Assembly (NCBI GenBank): GCA_024636955.1
Contig: JAGXGB010000065.1
Coordinates: forward strand, 1-37,992
Length of the DNA: 37,992 nt
From: Bacteroidales bacterium
GTDB taxonomy: Bacteria; Bacteroidota; Bacteroidia; Bacteroidales; Lentimicrobiaceae
Direction: 5' to 3'
The stretch's first letter is position 1, and each line of letters starts with the position of its first letter. The position numbers and the translations under genes were made by a program. Below the pieces are notes generated by a model. The model was not told where the DNA came from. It saw nothing but the letters and a program-made list of their open reading frames with translations, and did no database searches. Below are positions 9,101-16,321 of the stretch, piece after piece.

Positions 9101-9530
9101 CCCTTCCAACAACCTTCTCAGCCAGTGCTTCAGGATATGTGACTACAATTGTACCGCCTTCTCTGGTGCCAAGCCGTTTCATCACCTCCGTGCGTGACAG
9201 CACATTGGTGTTATCAGTTTTCTCTAATTCATAGGGACGGCGGTAGGTAGTGGGGAAGAACAGAACCTTCTTTTTATGGAATGGGATATCCTGCTCTCCA
9301 AGTAAATTTTCCAGATCATTAAAGAAATAAGCAGCCTCTTCCTTCTCTGACAATACAATCAGAAACAGAGGTTCATCTCTTACAAATGCTGATGCAGCAA
9401 TAACCGCACCTGATGAACCGGCCAGTCCTTTTACATGTAATCTGGCATTCTCACTTGAACCGTATGAAACGCCTAAATCCGCAATAAGATCATTATTGCG
9501 GTATAAATCAATCAGAGGAGCTACCTTCAC
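6150..9530 (-). CDS. mfd: Transcription-repair coupling factor Mfd
   Basis: Mfd is a DNA translocase that removes RNA polymerase stalled at lesions and recruits UvrA. In order, the protein shows an N-terminal UvrB-like region, an RNA-polymerase-interaction domain (near LQPGDFVTHIDHGIGRFDG), and a superfamily 2 motor with Walker A GDVGFGKTE (about residue 595) and DEEQ box (about 697). Further on come the helicase motif VGHGQMDG, QLRGRVGR and a C-terminal TRCF domain. The longest frame reaches a TTG at 9563, but that TTG is the end of a TAACTTTG promoter box. The GTG at 9530 is preferred: AAGGA lies just upstream, and the product then opens VKVAPLIDLY like other Mfd N-termini. That gives 1126 residues. 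A different non-ATG start cannot be excluded. Confidence 0.95.
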   Translation of the reverse strand: MKVAPLIDLYRNNDLIADLGVSYGSSENARLHVKGLAGSSGAVIAASAFVRDEPLFLIVLSEKEEAAYFFNDLENLLGEQDIPFHKKKVLFFPTTYRRPYELEKTDNTNVLSRTEVMKRLGTREGGTIVVTYPEALAEKVVGREYLKKNTLRLGEKESLSIDFVLDLLSEYDFERVDFVVEPGQFSIRGGIVDVFSFTNDRPYRIEFDGDDVASIRTFDPATQLSIDKLTHITITPNVQDRLLREKRQSFLKYVDKSTVVWLKDFSFAIDKVEKEFEKATKAFAELSGEIAHLEPDELFTKADDFRKDILDHSVIEFGTARLLKESKVIDFNMQPQPSFNKNFDLLLKNLDENSKSGLKNIILSDNPKQTERIQTILRDLVGNRGIAESALNYELINLSLHEGFIDRHNKLVCYTDHQIFERYHKFRIRDGFAGKEAFTLKEIYDLQPGDFVTHIDHGIGRFDGLEKIENNGKQQEAIRLIYQNNDILYISIHSLHRISKYVGKDGSVPSLNKLGSNAWNKLKSKTKQRVKDIAKDLIKLYAERKAADGHAFAPDSYLQHELEASFIYEDTPDQVKATADVKRDLEKSYPMDRLVCGDVGFGKTEIAIRAAFKAVTDSKQVAILVPTTILALQHYHTFKDRLKDFPCRVDYINRFKSAKEQKQTLQLLEEGKIDVLIGTHRIVSKDVKFRDLGLMIVDEEQKFGVSTKEKLKQLKVNVDTLTLTATPIPRTLQFSLMGARDLSILNTPPANRYPVQTELHPFNEEIIRDAIHYELSRGGQVFVVHNKVKNIMEVAGLIQRLVPDARIAVGHGQMDGHKLEKVMLDFVEGVSDILIATTIIESGLDIPNVNTIIINEAQNYGLSDLHQLRGRVGRTNKKAFCYLLAPPVSVLTDEARKRLKAIEEFSELGSGFNIAMRDLDIRGAGNILGAEQSGFISEIGFEMYQRILDEAVMELKQSDFSGLYDEPVQKDYVKECLIETDLEIMIPDRYITNITERLSLYKELDGLESEDELLKYQEKLIDRFGPVPQQTQELINTIRLRRSARKLGFEKITLKNNLMSATFITNKESPFYQSNIFSTVLQFIQAYHQSVRMKEVNDKLSLTFKDISTVSNAILALIPLEEMVEA

Positions 9531-9560
9531 TAATTCCTTTCCATTAATTTTGACAGAGCG

Positions 9561-9568
9561 CAAAGTTA
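9561..9568 (-). promoter_or_regulatory. Candidate -7 box for mfd
   Basis: The minus strand reads TAACTTTG from 9568 to 9561, matching TAnnTTTG. The predicted transcript start near 9555 leaves about 25 nt before the GTG at 9530. No well-spaced -33 TTG is seen. Confidence 0.5.
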
Positions 9569-9621
9569 CTATATTACAACAACTCTCACTCCTTTAGTAC
9601 TGTTTAAATAAAAAGTAGTAT

Positions 9622-9786
9622 GGGGCATTGGCCTTATGCAATAATTGAGACCACATCAAAATGCCCCGTTCGGGGCATAAGGTCGGTAGAAAAAATATCA
9701 TACCCTCCCTTTGTTCCGCCCCTATCGGGGCGGGAGATGTGAAGGCAGATCAACGTTCTACCGATCTTCCGCACCTAATGGTGCGG
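9622..9786. repeat. Intergenic multi-hairpin repeat element
   Basis: Three compact GC-rich hairpins sit in AT-rich intergenic DNA. They are ATGCCCCG-TT-CGGGGCAT (9661-9678), CCGCCCC-TATC-GGGGCGG (9716-9733) and CCGCACC-TAAT-GGTGCGG (9769-9786). TCGGTAGAA (9683-9691) and its complement TTCTACCGA (9756-9764) bracket the middle hairpin. GGGGCATT (9622-9629) can pair with 9660-9667, and CCTTATGC (9632-9639) with 9675-9682; these two pairings cross and both compete with the first hairpin. The build resembles a REP/MITE-like interspersed repeat. None of the hairpins has a T-run, so they are not simple terminators. Confidence 0.6.
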
Positions 9787-9934
9787 TGAAAAGCCCTATG
9801 CGGGAGTGACATTATTATAGCATATACATGGGGTATATTATAGGTTAACATCAGGTGTAGTAAAGTACAATTTAACCTTATACATCGTTGGTTCAACATC
9901 ATAATTGACTTGCTCCCAACAATAGCAGAAGCAC
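9787..9934. other. Rest of the mfd/transporter gap, no gene seen
   Basis: Together with the repeat element and the terminator this completes a 436-bp gap between mfd and the POT transporter gene. The sequence is AT-rich with only short, unconvincing frames. No promoter box or RNA gene was recognised. Confidence 0.5.
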
Positions 9935-9968
9935 AAAAAAAATGAGGGCTGTGCAAATGCAAACCCTC
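9935..9968 (-). terminator. Rho-independent terminator of the POT transporter gene
   Basis: On the minus strand GAGGG (9968-9964) pairs with CCCTC (9948-9944). The 15-base loop can itself pair partly, and a T-run of eight follows (9942-9935 after one A). It lies about 30 bp beyond the stop codon of the transporter gene. Confidence 0.7.
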
Positions 9969-9999
9969 GTTTGTGTTATTTCGACAATATTATCAGCCG

Positions 10000-11295
10000 T
10001 CAGGTCTTTTTAACTGCGATGAATTTATTGTATAGCAGCAATCCGATGATGGTGAGCACCCCAATCATGCTGAAGATGAACCATAACAAGCCAGGGCGCT
10101 GTAGGTTGTCAACAAAATGAACATAAAGCAATGCACCAAGTATACCCCCTACTCCACTTCCTATTACTCCGTAGAGGAAAGAATAACCGAGGTACAAAGC
10201 CTTTTTATCAGCAGGGGCTATTAGTCCGATGTATGAAATAAATTTAGGATGTGCGGTCATTTCACCTATTGAGAATAAAATGAGTCCGGCAATAAATACC
10301 CATGCATAGGTTGAAATGGCCAGTATCCCCATACCTATTGTACCCAGTAAAATGCCAAAGATCATGGTTGGAAGTGCAGGGGTTTTCCTCACTAATGCCG
10401 ATACAAAAAGTTGCAGTACTATGATTGCTCCTGCATTAATAACTGTAACATGTTCAGCATCAAATTCCCATGAAGGGTTTGCCACAAATATGCCCAGAAA
10501 GTTATTGACTACCTGATTTACAGGTGCCATATCAATATAATCTTTAAGATACCAAAGTACGGTGTCAAACATTTGAAAGTACAGGATCCAAAAGCCGGAG
10601 TATATAACTATCATCAGCACAAACCTATAGTCCTTTAGCACCAGTGCAATATCCTTGAACACTTGCGAAAGGGGTTTAGTGTTGGTTGGGCGAGGTGGTT
10701 CACGATAGACAAAGAGATTCAACAAAAGCATTGACCCTGTTCCCACTGCGGCCATTATGAAGATGTAGCTCCATGAAATATCTTTTAGAAATGGCACTAA
10801 GATTAGAGGGAAAAGGAACGCACCAAGATTAATTGACCAATAGTATATACCAAATCCCAGGGAAGAGTTATTTTCATCAGTTACTCTGGCAATTGTGCCC
10901 GATATAATTGGTTTGAAGAAACCGGCCCCTATCGCCATAACTATAAGGCTTAGAAACACTATTCCATAGGAAGATGATAAGCTGGTAAAGAAATAGCCTA
11001 AACTCATCATTGCAAAAGCAAACATCAGCACCTTACGATAGCCGAAGCGGTCAGCAATAGCACCTGCCAGAATGGGTAGCAAGTATAGCAACGGTGTTAT
11101 GGTACTTTTGATAGCTCCTACGCCTTCTTTTGAAAAGCCCAGTCCACCTTCTGTAGGCGAAAGTATGAGATATATTGAAAGAACTGACATCACTCCATAA
11201 TAGGAACCCCGTTCAAAGAATTCCATTACAATGACTGTCCAGAAATTACCGGGAAAAGATTTAAAGCCTGATTTTTGGGTTTGCTCAGTTGCCAT
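10000..11295 (-). CDS. POT/PTR2-family proton-coupled transporter (MFS)
   Basis: This 431-residue polytopic inner-membrane protein carries POT-family (proton-dependent oligopeptide transporter) signatures: EFFERGSYYG in the first helix, matching ExxERxxYYG, then ADRFGYRKVLM in the loop after helix 2, and GAGFFKPIISG. The expected substrate is di- or tripeptides, although POT members also carry other solutes. The helices match the usual 12-helix major facilitator layout, with a broad hydrophilic loop around PPRPTNTKPLSQ. The start ATG (MATEQTQKSG) is well placed 17 nt after a predicted transcription start. It lies 62 bp downstream of the aspartate kinase gene but has its own promoter box and terminator, so it is probably transcribed alone. 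Confidence 0.9.
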   Translation of the reverse strand: MATEQTQKSGFKSFPGNFWTVIVMEFFERGSYYGVMSVLSIYLILSPTEGGLGFSKEGVGAIKSTITPLLYLLPILAGAIADRFGYRKVLMFAFAMMSLGYFFTSLSSSYGIVFLSLIVMAIGAGFFKPIISGTIARVTDENNSSLGFGIYYWSINLGAFLFPLILVPFLKDISWSYIFIMAAVGTGSMLLLNLFVYREPPRPTNTKPLSQVFKDIALVLKDYRFVLMIVIYSGFWILYFQMFDTVLWYLKDYIDMAPVNQVVNNFLGIFVANPSWEFDAEHVTVINAGAIIVLQLFVSALVRKTPALPTMIFGILLGTIGMGILAISTYAWVFIAGLILFSIGEMTAHPKFISYIGLIAPADKKALYLGYSFLYGVIGSGVGGILGALLYVHFVDNLQRPGLLWFIFSMIGVLTIIGLLLYNKFIAVKKT

Positions 11296-11317
11296 GCTGA
11301 ATGATTAAAGTTTGAAG

Positions 11318-11325
11318 CAAAAATA
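11318..11325 (-). promoter_or_regulatory. Candidate -7 box for the POT transporter
   Basis: The minus strand reads TATTTTTG from 11325 to 11318, matching TAnnTTTG. The predicted start near 11312 leaves a leader of about 17 nt. No clear -33 element is seen. Confidence 0.5.
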
Positions 11326-11357
11326 GAAATAAACTAACCAGTTAATTAATATTCCGG

Positions 11358-12614
11358 CTAGTTAATAACTAACTGTACTGTAGTGCGGCTTTTTTGTTCC
11401 AGCAATACAGTGCGGTCACCAACAGCCTTATCAATAGTTTCCTGATCATAATAACGTATGGTGATAAGGAGTAGGTCATTGTTATATCTTATGCGGTACT
11501 CACTTCCTAATGCATCAAACAATCGCTGAATTTTAGCAGGCTGATCGTCCATTACAATAGAAAAACTGATGGCAGAATGCTGCATCATATTGAAGTGAAG
11601 GTCGAGAGAGGAAAGATTTCCAAAGATACTCTGCAGATTTCCCTCAGCAATAAAGGAAAAGTCTTTCGGCGATATGGAGATAAGCACCTGGTTGGGCTTA
11701 TGGATGAAACATGGTATTTTTATTTCGCTCTCCTCTTCGTGTGAATGGATAACAGTGCCGGGTTCATCAGGGTGATAGAACGACTTAACATACAAGGGTA
11801 TTTCACTGCTTTGAAGCGGCTGAATTGTTTTTGGATGAATAACCGAGGCACCATAATATGCCAACTCAATAGCATCGCGGTAAGTCATGCTGCTGAGTTT
11901 AACAGTGTGCTCAAAGTGTTTGGGATTAGCGTTAAAAACCCCCGGCACATCTTTCCATATTATCACCTGGCTGGCATGTAATGACCAGGCAAATATAGCT
12001 GCACTGAAATCAGAACCCTCTCTGCCTAAAGTTACCGGTTTACCTTTGAGACTCCTCCCGATGAAACCTTGAGTAATTATTACTCTGTCAACAGGTTTAT
12101 CATTGGATTTCAGCAATTCAACAACAACCCTGTTTTTTGTTTCTTCCCAGTTTATATTTGCGTTCCTGTGAAGTTCGTCGGTTATTATCAGGTCACGCGC
12201 ATCGGCGAGTGTGTGCGTGAAATTCCTGCTTATCAGGAATGAGCTTATTAATGCGGTAGAAATTAATTCGCCAAAGGAAACAACAAAGTCATAACCTTCA
12301 TCATAATCTGCTGGGGGTGTTGTGTGAACCACATCCCTTAATTTACCGGTTAGGGCAGTAACAACGCTTGTATCAATATTTATTTCTTTGGCAATATCAA
12401 TATGGAATTCTTCAACCAAATCTACTAATCCGGTGGCAGCAGATTCATTATTCATCCATGCATCGGCTACCTTCTCCAGGGCATTGGTTGTTTTACCCAT
12501 TGCTGAGAATACAACACAAAGATTGTCGTTGGGATACTTTGCTAAGATACCGGCAACATTTATTACTGCATTAGCATCTTTAACAGAAGCTCCTCCAAAC
12601 TTGAAAACTTTCAT
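11358..12614 (-). CDS. lysC: Aspartate kinase, monofunctional
   Basis: The enzyme phosphorylates aspartate in the first committed step towards lysine, threonine and methionine. The 418-residue protein opens MKVFKFGGASV, the amino-acid-kinase lysine motif (residues 5-11), and carries the substrate-binding block GREGSDFSAA, the stretch KDVPGVFNANP, and YGASVIHPKT. The last 130 or so residues form tandem ACT-like regulatory domains, which usually bind the end-product amino acid. No homoserine dehydrogenase domain is fused. A longer frame begins at a GTG at 12662, but it would start upstream of the predicted transcript; the ATG at 12614 gives the canonical N-terminus. The gene is divergent from fbp with a 68-bp spacer. 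The symbol lysC is by family; the feedback inhibitor cannot be read from the sequence. Confidence 0.93.
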   Translation of the reverse strand: MKVFKFGGASVKDANAVINVAGILAKYPNDNLCVVFSAMGKTTNALEKVADAWMNNESAATGLVDLVEEFHIDIAKEINIDTSVVTALTGKLRDVVHTTPPADYDEGYDFVVSFGELISTALISSFLISRNFTHTLADARDLIITDELHRNANINWEETKNRVVVELLKSNDKPVDRVIITQGFIGRSLKGKPVTLGREGSDFSAAIFAWSLHASQVIIWKDVPGVFNANPKHFEHTVKLSSMTYRDAIELAYYGASVIHPKTIQPLQSSEIPLYVKSFYHPDEPGTVIHSHEEESEIKIPCFIHKPNQVLISISPKDFSFIAEGNLQSIFGNLSSLDLHFNMMQHSAISFSIVMDDQPAKIQRLFDALGSEYRIRYNNDLLLITIRYYDQETIDKAVGDRTVLLEQKSRTTVQLVIN

Positions 12615-12635
12615 CAACCGGGTGTGTTTGTTAGA

Positions 12636-12652
12636 CAAAAGTAATACATTTG
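12636..12652. promoter_or_regulatory. Back-to-back divergent -7 boxes for lysC and fbp
   Basis: On the minus strand 12643-12636 reads TACTTTTG; on the plus strand 12645-12652 reads TACATTTG. Both match TAnnTTTG and are one base apart, facing outwards. The predicted starts, near 12631 (lysC) and 12657 (fbp), leave leaders of about 16 and 25 nt. The two polymerase footprints would overlap. Confidence 0.55.
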
Positions 12653-12682
12653 TTACAATCACTCCTTACCACCAATTTTACA

Positions 12683-13705
12683 ATGAAAACCTTAATAGAA
12701 TTCATCAACGACACCCAGTCTGACTTCCCTTATGCTACCGGAGAATTTACGCGGGTACTTAATGATCTTACTATAGCAGCCAAGATTGTTAACAGAGAAA
12801 TTAACAAAGCCGGTTTAGCTGATATAAATGGTTATTTCGGAGAAACAAATGTTCAGGGCGAAGACCAGAAGAAACTTGATGTTTTTGCCAACAATCATTT
12901 CATTGCCGCGCTAAAGCATGGTGGAATGGTGTGTGCCATTGCATCGGAAGAAAATGAAGGACTCATCACTTATGATAACGCATATTCGCAAAAAGGGAAG
13001 TATGTTGTTACCATGGATCCCCTCGACGGATCCTCGAATATTGAAGTAAATGTACCTATTGGTACCATATTTTCAATTTATAGAAGGGTTTCTGAATCAG
13101 GCCCCGGCACATTAACTGATGTTCTGCAGCCCGGCAATAAGCAGGTTGCGGCAGGTTATATTATTTACGGCTCATCAACAATGCTGGTGTATACCACAGG
13201 GAATGGTGTTAACGGTTTTACTTATGATCCTTCGGTGGGACTATTTATTCTTTCACATCCCAACATGAAGATACCTGAAAATGGCTGTATATACTCTATC
13301 AATGAGGCCAATTACATTTATTTTCATAAAGGAGTTAAAGAGTATATTGCTTATTGCCAGGAAGACGACCCCTCAACTGACCGCCCTTATACAACACGTT
13401 ATATAGGATCATTGGTTGCCGATTTCCATCGCAATCTTATAAGGGGAGGTATTTATATTTATCCCGGCACATTCAAAAATCCGGTCGGGAAGTTACGGCT
13501 GCTCTACGAATGCAACCCTATTGCTTATCTGGCAGAACAGGCAGGCGGTATAGCTTCTGACGGGTTCAGGAGAATTTTGGATATCAAACCTACTGAATTA
13601 CATCAGCGGGTGCCTTTCTTCGTGGGCTCCACAAACATGGTGCTTAAGGCACAGGAATTGATGAAAGTACATTCTGCTAAAGAGGTTGGTATAGTTACTG
13701 AATAA
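12683..13705 (+). CDS. fbp: Fructose-1,6-bisphosphatase, class I
   Basis: This gluconeogenic enzyme hydrolyses fructose 1,6-bisphosphate to fructose 6-phosphate in the cytoplasm. At 340 residues it has the typical class I length. The metal-binding signature [18 protein letters not shown] lies near residue 111, SEENEG supplies the upstream acidic residues, and the C-terminal substrate-site block is [19 protein letters not shown]. The ATG at 12683 ([20 protein letters not shown]) is chosen over an in-frame start at 12650, which lies inside the predicted -7 box. It is followed by a phosphofructokinase gene on the same strand, which places the two opposing enzymes of this glycolytic step next to each other. 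Confidence 0.96.
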   Translation: MKTLIEFINDTQSDFPYATGEFTRVLNDLTIAAKIVNREINKAGLADINGYFGETNVQGEDQKKLDVFANNHFIAALKHGGMVCAIASEENEGLITYDNAYSQKGKYVVTMDPLDGSSNIEVNVPIGTIFSIYRRVSESGPGTLTDVLQPGNKQVAAGYIIYGSSTMLVYTTGNGVNGFTYDPSVGLFILSHPNMKIPENGCIYSINEANYIYFHKGVKEYIAYCQEDDPSTDRPYTTRYIGSLVADFHRNLIRGGIYIYPGTFKNPVGKLRLLYECNPIAYLAEQAGGIASDGFRRILDIKPTELHQRVPFFVGSTNMVLKAQELMKVHSAKEVGIVTE

Positions 13706-13715
13706 TAATAATAAA

Positions 13716-13733
13716 TTTACAGCTGACTGTAAA
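13716..13733 (+). terminator. Weak hairpin after fbp
   Basis: TTTACAG (13716-13722) and CTGTAAA (13727-13733) form a 7-bp stem with a CTGA loop 11 bp after the fbp stop, followed by GTTT. The stem is AT-rich and the T-run short, so termination would be partial at best. It could equally be a protein-binding palindrome. Confidence 0.35.
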
Positions 13734-13850
13734 GTTTATCCCATACATAATCGTGGAAACTGGTCCTCTTGATCTATAGTTTGATGGTATATACAGTAAC
13801 TGATTTTCTTAATTTTCTGATTTGTAGATAACCTGACAGCTGAATCTTCT

Positions 13851-13858
13851 TAATTTTG
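13851..13858 (+). promoter_or_regulatory. Candidate -7 box for the phosphofructokinase gene
   Basis: TAATTTTG matches TAnnTTTG. Transcription near 13864 would give a leader of about 42 nt. The TTTG at 13821-13824 is 26 bases upstream, somewhat far for a -33 element. Confidence 0.45.
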
Positions 13859-13905
13859 TGCAGATTTAAAAAATAACCGGTTTAAAGTTGAATTAATAAA
13901 AGATA

Positions 13906-15126
13906 ATGATGAAAGGTTCTATTGCAATATTGGCAGGTGGGGGTCCGGCTCCCGGTATAAATTCAGTTATTTCTTCAGTAGCTAAAGTTTTCCTTAAAGA
14001 AGGTTACCGTGTTATAGGCTTGCACGAAGGTTATAAAACACTCTTCAACGGCAAGCCTAATATGATTGATCTGGACTTTACAATTGCTGATAAGATACAC
14101 AATCAGGGCGGGTCAGTGCTTACCATGAGTCGCTATAAGCCTAAAGATTCAGAGTTCAGTACTGACTTTTTTGTAGATAATGATGTTAAGCTACTTGTTA
14201 CCATTGGAGGTGACGACACTGCCTCAACAGCAAACAGGATTTCTAAATTCCTTGCTTCAAAAGATATTGTACTGCCAAATATACATGTACCGAAGACTAT
14301 AGATAATGATCTTCCACTACCTGATGGTATACCTACTTTTGGTTACCAAAGTGCAAAGCAGGAAGGTGTAAGAATTGCTACCACTGTATATGAAGATGCC
14401 CGTACCAGTGGTAACTGGTTTGTTGTTTCAGCTATGGGACGTGAAGCAGGACACCTGGCTTTTGGCATTGGCGCTGCCTGTCATTATCCCATGATCGTTA
14501 TTCCTGAAATGTTTGATAAGGTAGAAGTTACTTTCGACAGGATATTGCGGCTGGTTATTTCCTCTATGATCAAAAGGAAAGTACTTGGAATTGATTACGG
14601 TGTTGTTATTATCAGTGAGGGTGTTTTCCACTTTATGACAGATGAGGAAATACTGAAATCAGGCATAACCTTCACATTTGATGATCATGGTCACCCTGAA
14701 CTTGGCAATGTGAGCAAGGCTCATATTTTCAACATGTTACTTCAGGAGAAACTGAAAGAATTAAAGATAAACATCAAAAGCAGACCTGTAGAACTTGGTT
14801 ATGAGCTTAGGTGCGTTATACCTATTGCCTTTGATATGCTTTACTGCGCTCTGCTTGGAATGGGTGTGAAAGTACTTTTTGACCAGGGATTAACAGGTTG
14901 TATGGTATGCAGCGGACCTAACGGCGACATATTTCCAGTATTCCTGAAGGATGTTGAAGATGAGCACGGCAAAGTAAAACCCCGCCTTGTTAACATGATG
15001 GGTCAGAAAGCAAAAATGGTTTATCAGGATGGAGTTCAATATTTGTGTGAATCAGATTATGAGGAAGCTAAGAAATACGTTCCTAACCCTGAACACTATG
15101 ATATGAATAAGATTCTGGAGTGGTAA
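13906..15126 (+). CDS. Phosphofructokinase, probably pyrophosphate-dependent
   Basis: This PfkA-superfamily enzyme of 406 residues phosphorylates fructose 6-phosphate at C1. The nucleotide/PPi loop reads GGGPAPGIN. At the donor site the sequence is GGDDT (residues 101-105), with a second Asp where ATP-dependent enzymes have Gly (GGDGS). The catalytic block is PKTIDND (129-135), with Lys where ATP enzymes have Gly (PGTIDND). In studied members the Asp/Lys pair goes with use of pyrophosphate, making the reaction reversible (EC 2.7.1.90). MGREAGH is also present. Automatic annotation will probably call it ATP-dependent 6-phosphofructokinase. Two consecutive ATGs (13906 and 13909) are possible starts. 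The 200-bp gap after fbp holds its own promoter box. Confidence 0.92.
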   Translation: MMKGSIAILAGGGPAPGINSVISSVAKVFLKEGYRVIGLHEGYKTLFNGKPNMIDLDFTIADKIHNQGGSVLTMSRYKPKDSEFSTDFFVDNDVKLLVTIGGDDTASTANRISKFLASKDIVLPNIHVPKTIDNDLPLPDGIPTFGYQSAKQEGVRIATTVYEDARTSGNWFVVSAMGREAGHLAFGIGAACHYPMIVIPEMFDKVEVTFDRILRLVISSMIKRKVLGIDYGVVIISEGVFHFMTDEEILKSGITFTFDDHGHPELGNVSKAHIFNMLLQEKLKELKINIKSRPVELGYELRCVIPIAFDMLYCALLGMGVKVLFDQGLTGCMVCSGPNGDIFPVFLKDVEDEHGKVKPRLVNMMGQKAKMVYQDGVQYLCESDYEEAKKYVPNPEHYDMNKILEW

Positions 15127-15143
15127 GACCCTATAAGAGTCTT
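15125..15143 (+). terminator. Imperfect hairpin after the phosphofructokinase gene
   Basis: AAGACCCT and AGAGTCTT, separated by ATA, pair over 8 positions with one mismatch. The hairpin overlaps the stop codon and is followed by GTGTTTG. It is a weak terminator candidate. Confidence 0.35.
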
Positions 15144-15197
15144 GTGTTTGATTCAACTGTCAATATGTTGTAGTGATTATTATGTATTTTAATAAGA

Positions 15198-16139
15198 CTA
15201 CAGCCTGACAATTTTCTCTACCAGCACTTTCGCCAGTTTATAATTAGATTCATGAGTCCAGCCGGCAATGTGGGGTGATAATATTACTTTATCAGATTTA
15301 AACAGTTTTTGATAGTGTTCAGGGAAGTCTTCAATATCAAGATTCTCAAACGACAATTTTTCACAATCAAGTACATCAAGGGCAGCTCCTTTAACTTTAC
15401 CCGATTCAAGTTCTGTTAACAGATCAATAGTATTTACACATTGGCCGCGAGATGTATTTATAATATAAACCTGTTTGGAAAAGCGGGCAAGATATGCCGA
15501 GTTAATCAGATTCCTCGTTTCATCAGTTAAAGGAATATGGAGGCTTAAAATGTCAGCATTCTTACAAATCTCATCCATCTGCACCTCTTTCACCCATTGA
15601 TTTCCAAAGCCGGTTTTATATTTATCATATGCATAAACATGAGCGCCAAATCCATGTAATCTTTCGGCAAATGCACTTCCAGTATTACCGTATCCTATAA
15701 TACCTATGGTTTTGCCTTTGATCTCGGTACCGCGATTACCTTCCCTTATCCAGATACCGGACCTTACTTCACGGTCAACTCTGCATAAGTGGTTAAGTAT
15801 TGAAAGTAACATGCCAAGTGCATGCTCAGCTACAGCATCGCGGTTGCCTTCGGGAGCGTTCAAGCAGGTAATTCCAAGCGATTCGGCATATTGCCAATCA
15901 ATATTTTCCATGCCTGCCCCTACCCTACCAATGAACTTCAATTTCGTTGCAAGTTTTAAAGCTTCAGCATCCAATTTGATTTTACTTCGAATTATGACTC
16001 CGGTGTATAAATGAATCTGGTCAAGGATTTCCTGCCGGTCTAATCCTTCATAATGCACACACTCCATCCCGATTCTAGTGAGTTCCTCACTTAACACTGG
16101 GTGCGCTGAATCAATAAAAAGTACTCTGCCTGTTATCAT
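15198..16139 (-). CDS. D-isomer-specific 2-hydroxyacid dehydrogenase (SerA-like)
   Basis: An NAD-dependent cytoplasmic oxidoreductase of 313 residues. The Rossmann motif is GIIGYGNTG, and the catalytic Arg-Glu-His set is visible as NTSRG (Arg), LDVLDCE (Glu) and SPHIAGWTHES (His). The N-terminal substrate-domain signature is GRVGAGMENID. It resembles phosphoglycerate dehydrogenase or hydroxypyruvate reductase without the C-terminal ACT domain; the sequence does not decide the substrate. The start is set at ATG 16139 (MITGRVLFID). The longer frame to 16193 encodes YALTLQP across a TAACTTTG promoter box and so is probably not translated. It is convergent with the phosphofructokinase gene and divergent from the RND exporter. 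Confidence 0.88.
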   Translation of the reverse strand: MITGRVLFIDSAHPVLSEELTRIGMECVHYEGLDRQEILDQIHLYTGVIIRSKIKLDAEALKLATKLKFIGRVGAGMENIDWQYAESLGITCLNAPEGNRDAVAEHALGMLLSILNHLCRVDREVRSGIWIREGNRGTEIKGKTIGIIGYGNTGSAFAERLHGFGAHVYAYDKYKTGFGNQWVKEVQMDEICKNADILSLHIPLTDETRNLINSAYLARFSKQVYIINTSRGQCVNTIDLLTELESGKVKGAALDVLDCEKLSFENLDIEDFPEHYQKLFKSDKVILSPHIAGWTHESNYKLAKVLVEKIVRL

Positions 16140-16157
16140 ATTTGAATGAATAGGTTG

Positions 16158-16165
16158 CAAAGTTA
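16158..16165 (-). promoter_or_regulatory. Candidate -7 box for the dehydrogenase gene
   Basis: The minus strand reads TAACTTTG from 16165 to 16158, identical to the mfd box. The predicted start near 16152 leaves about 13 nt before ATG 16139. Confidence 0.5.
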
Positions 16166-16275
16166 AAGCATAATATGCTTGATAATTGTGCATTCGGGTT
16201 TTTGTTCCTCATCTGATTATCAATGATTCTGCAATTTCTAACACATCTTACCAATCCTTTTCACTATAAAAATCG

Positions 16276-16283
16276 TAACTTCG
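16276..16283 (+). promoter_or_regulatory. Candidate -7 box for the RND-rfbA-prenyl synthase run
   Basis: TAACTTCG differs from TAnnTTTG at one position. Transcription near 16288 gives a leader of about 34 nt to the ATG at 16322, which supports that start over the one at 16223. Confidence 0.35.
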
Positions 16284-16321
16284 CCCCCTTAAAGTTAATT
16301 GATTGTGATAGAGTAAAATTT

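Noticed and set aside
9750..9962. 70-codon minus-strand frame in the mfd/transporter gap
   Set aside because: It runs through the hairpin repeat element and the transporter terminator, and its translation resembles no protein.
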